NCBI GenBank assembly: GCA_030643285.1
Contig: DAOWMC010000074.1
Span: 1-6,010 of the forward strand
Length of the DNA: 6,010 nucleotides
Direction: 5' to 3'
Source: Methanobacteriota archaeon
Lineage (GTDB): Archaea; Halobacteriota; Syntropharchaeia; DAOWMC01
Position 1 is the stretch's first letter. Each line of letters begins with the position of its first letter. The notes under the pieces are model-generated. The model saw only the letters and a program-made list of their open reading frames with translations, had not been told where the DNA came from and searched no databases. Below are positions 5,727 to 6,010 of the stretch, one piece after another. A program made the translations under genes and the position numbers.

Positions 5727-6010
5727 ATGCAAAACGCTGATACAACAAAATATGTCATTCATGCGGAGATCAATGCTGAAGGGGTCGTTGAAAGGCCCGA
5801 TGTCGTCGGGGCAATATTCGGGCAAACCGAAGGCCTTTTAGGCGATGAATTTGATCTGAGAGAGTTGCAAAAAACAGGAAGGATAGGGCGGATAGAAGTT
5901 ATAGTCGATTCAAAAGCCGGAAAATCAGGAGGATCAATCCAGATTCCATCGAGCCTGGATAAGACCGAAACAGCCATACTTGCAGCAGCACTTGAGACTA
6001 TAGATCGTGT
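5727..6010 (+). CDS. dnaG: Archaeal DnaG-like protein, N-terminal part (3' end outside window)
   Basis: The first 94 codons are present, and the frame is still open at the window end. The conserved archaeal DnaG N-terminus is plain: [20 protein letters not shown], then [28 protein letters not shown], and [20 protein letters not shown]. In archaea this bacterial-primase-like protein is a stable component of the RNA-degrading exosome, and in Sulfolobus primer synthesis has also been reported. The N-terminal region seen here is the part before the TOPRIM catalytic domain, which lies beyond the window, so the active site cannot be checked. The start is supported by the GGAGGT SD 8 nt upstream. 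G and C are more frequent here than in the flanking intergenic DNA, as expected for a conserved housekeeping gene. It begins after a 176-bp gap and is probably its own transcription unit. Confidence 0.96.
   Translation, partial: MQNADTTKYVIHAEINAEGVVERPDVVGAIFGQTEGLLGDEFDLRELQKTGRIGRIEVIVDSKAGKSGGSIQIPSSLDKTETAILAAALETIDR

Noticed and set aside
5759..5977. Open frame of 72 codons on the minus strand
   Set aside because: It is fully contained in the conserved dnaG N-terminus on the opposite strand.
1..6010. CRISPR array, insertion sequence or prophage
   Set aside because: No spaced direct repeats, transposase, integrase or phage genes were seen in any frame.

Overview
The window looks archaeal, most likely euryarchaeal. 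The evidence is an archaeal (class I) CCA-adding enzyme, the N-terminus of an archaeal-type DnaG, a single-domain KaiC/RAD55-like ATPase and a receiver-PAS-DUF835 protein, in AT-rich DNA with Shine-Dalgarno (SD) leaders and plausible archaeal TATA boxes. The gene mix would suit a methanogen or a relative of one. That placement is inference, and I do not name a genus.

Left part (2-2193, + strand): a tight signalling operon. It holds the 3' end of a DivK/CheY-like single-domain response regulator, a receiver-PAS-DUF835 regulator whose start lies inside the preceding gene (35-bp overlap), and 4 bp further on a small KaiC-like ATPase. No DNA-binding output domain and no histidine kinase are visible. 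The likely logic is kinase (probably upstream) to receiver proteins to the KaiC-like ATPase.

Middle (2179-3507, - strand): the CCA-adding enzyme gene, convergent with the ATPase gene and overlapping its end by 15 bp. A 258-bp divergent intergenic region follows. It carries a possible TATA box, a small inverted repeat and a strong SD leading into an ATG-TAA start-stop element.

Right part (3766-6010, + strand): a cation diffusion facilitator (metal efflux) with a duplicated cytoplasmic domain and a cysteine-rich tail; a VanZ-like membrane protein with a probable TTG start and an AT palindrome in its leader; a 176-bp intergenic region with a dyad over a possible TATA box and a T7 tract; and the first 94 codons of dnaG, cut by the window end. 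No tRNA, rRNA, CRISPR array or mobile element was recognised. The points most worth a second look are the receiver/DUF835/KaiC operon, the start-stop leader of the metal transporter and that transporter's doubled regulatory domain.
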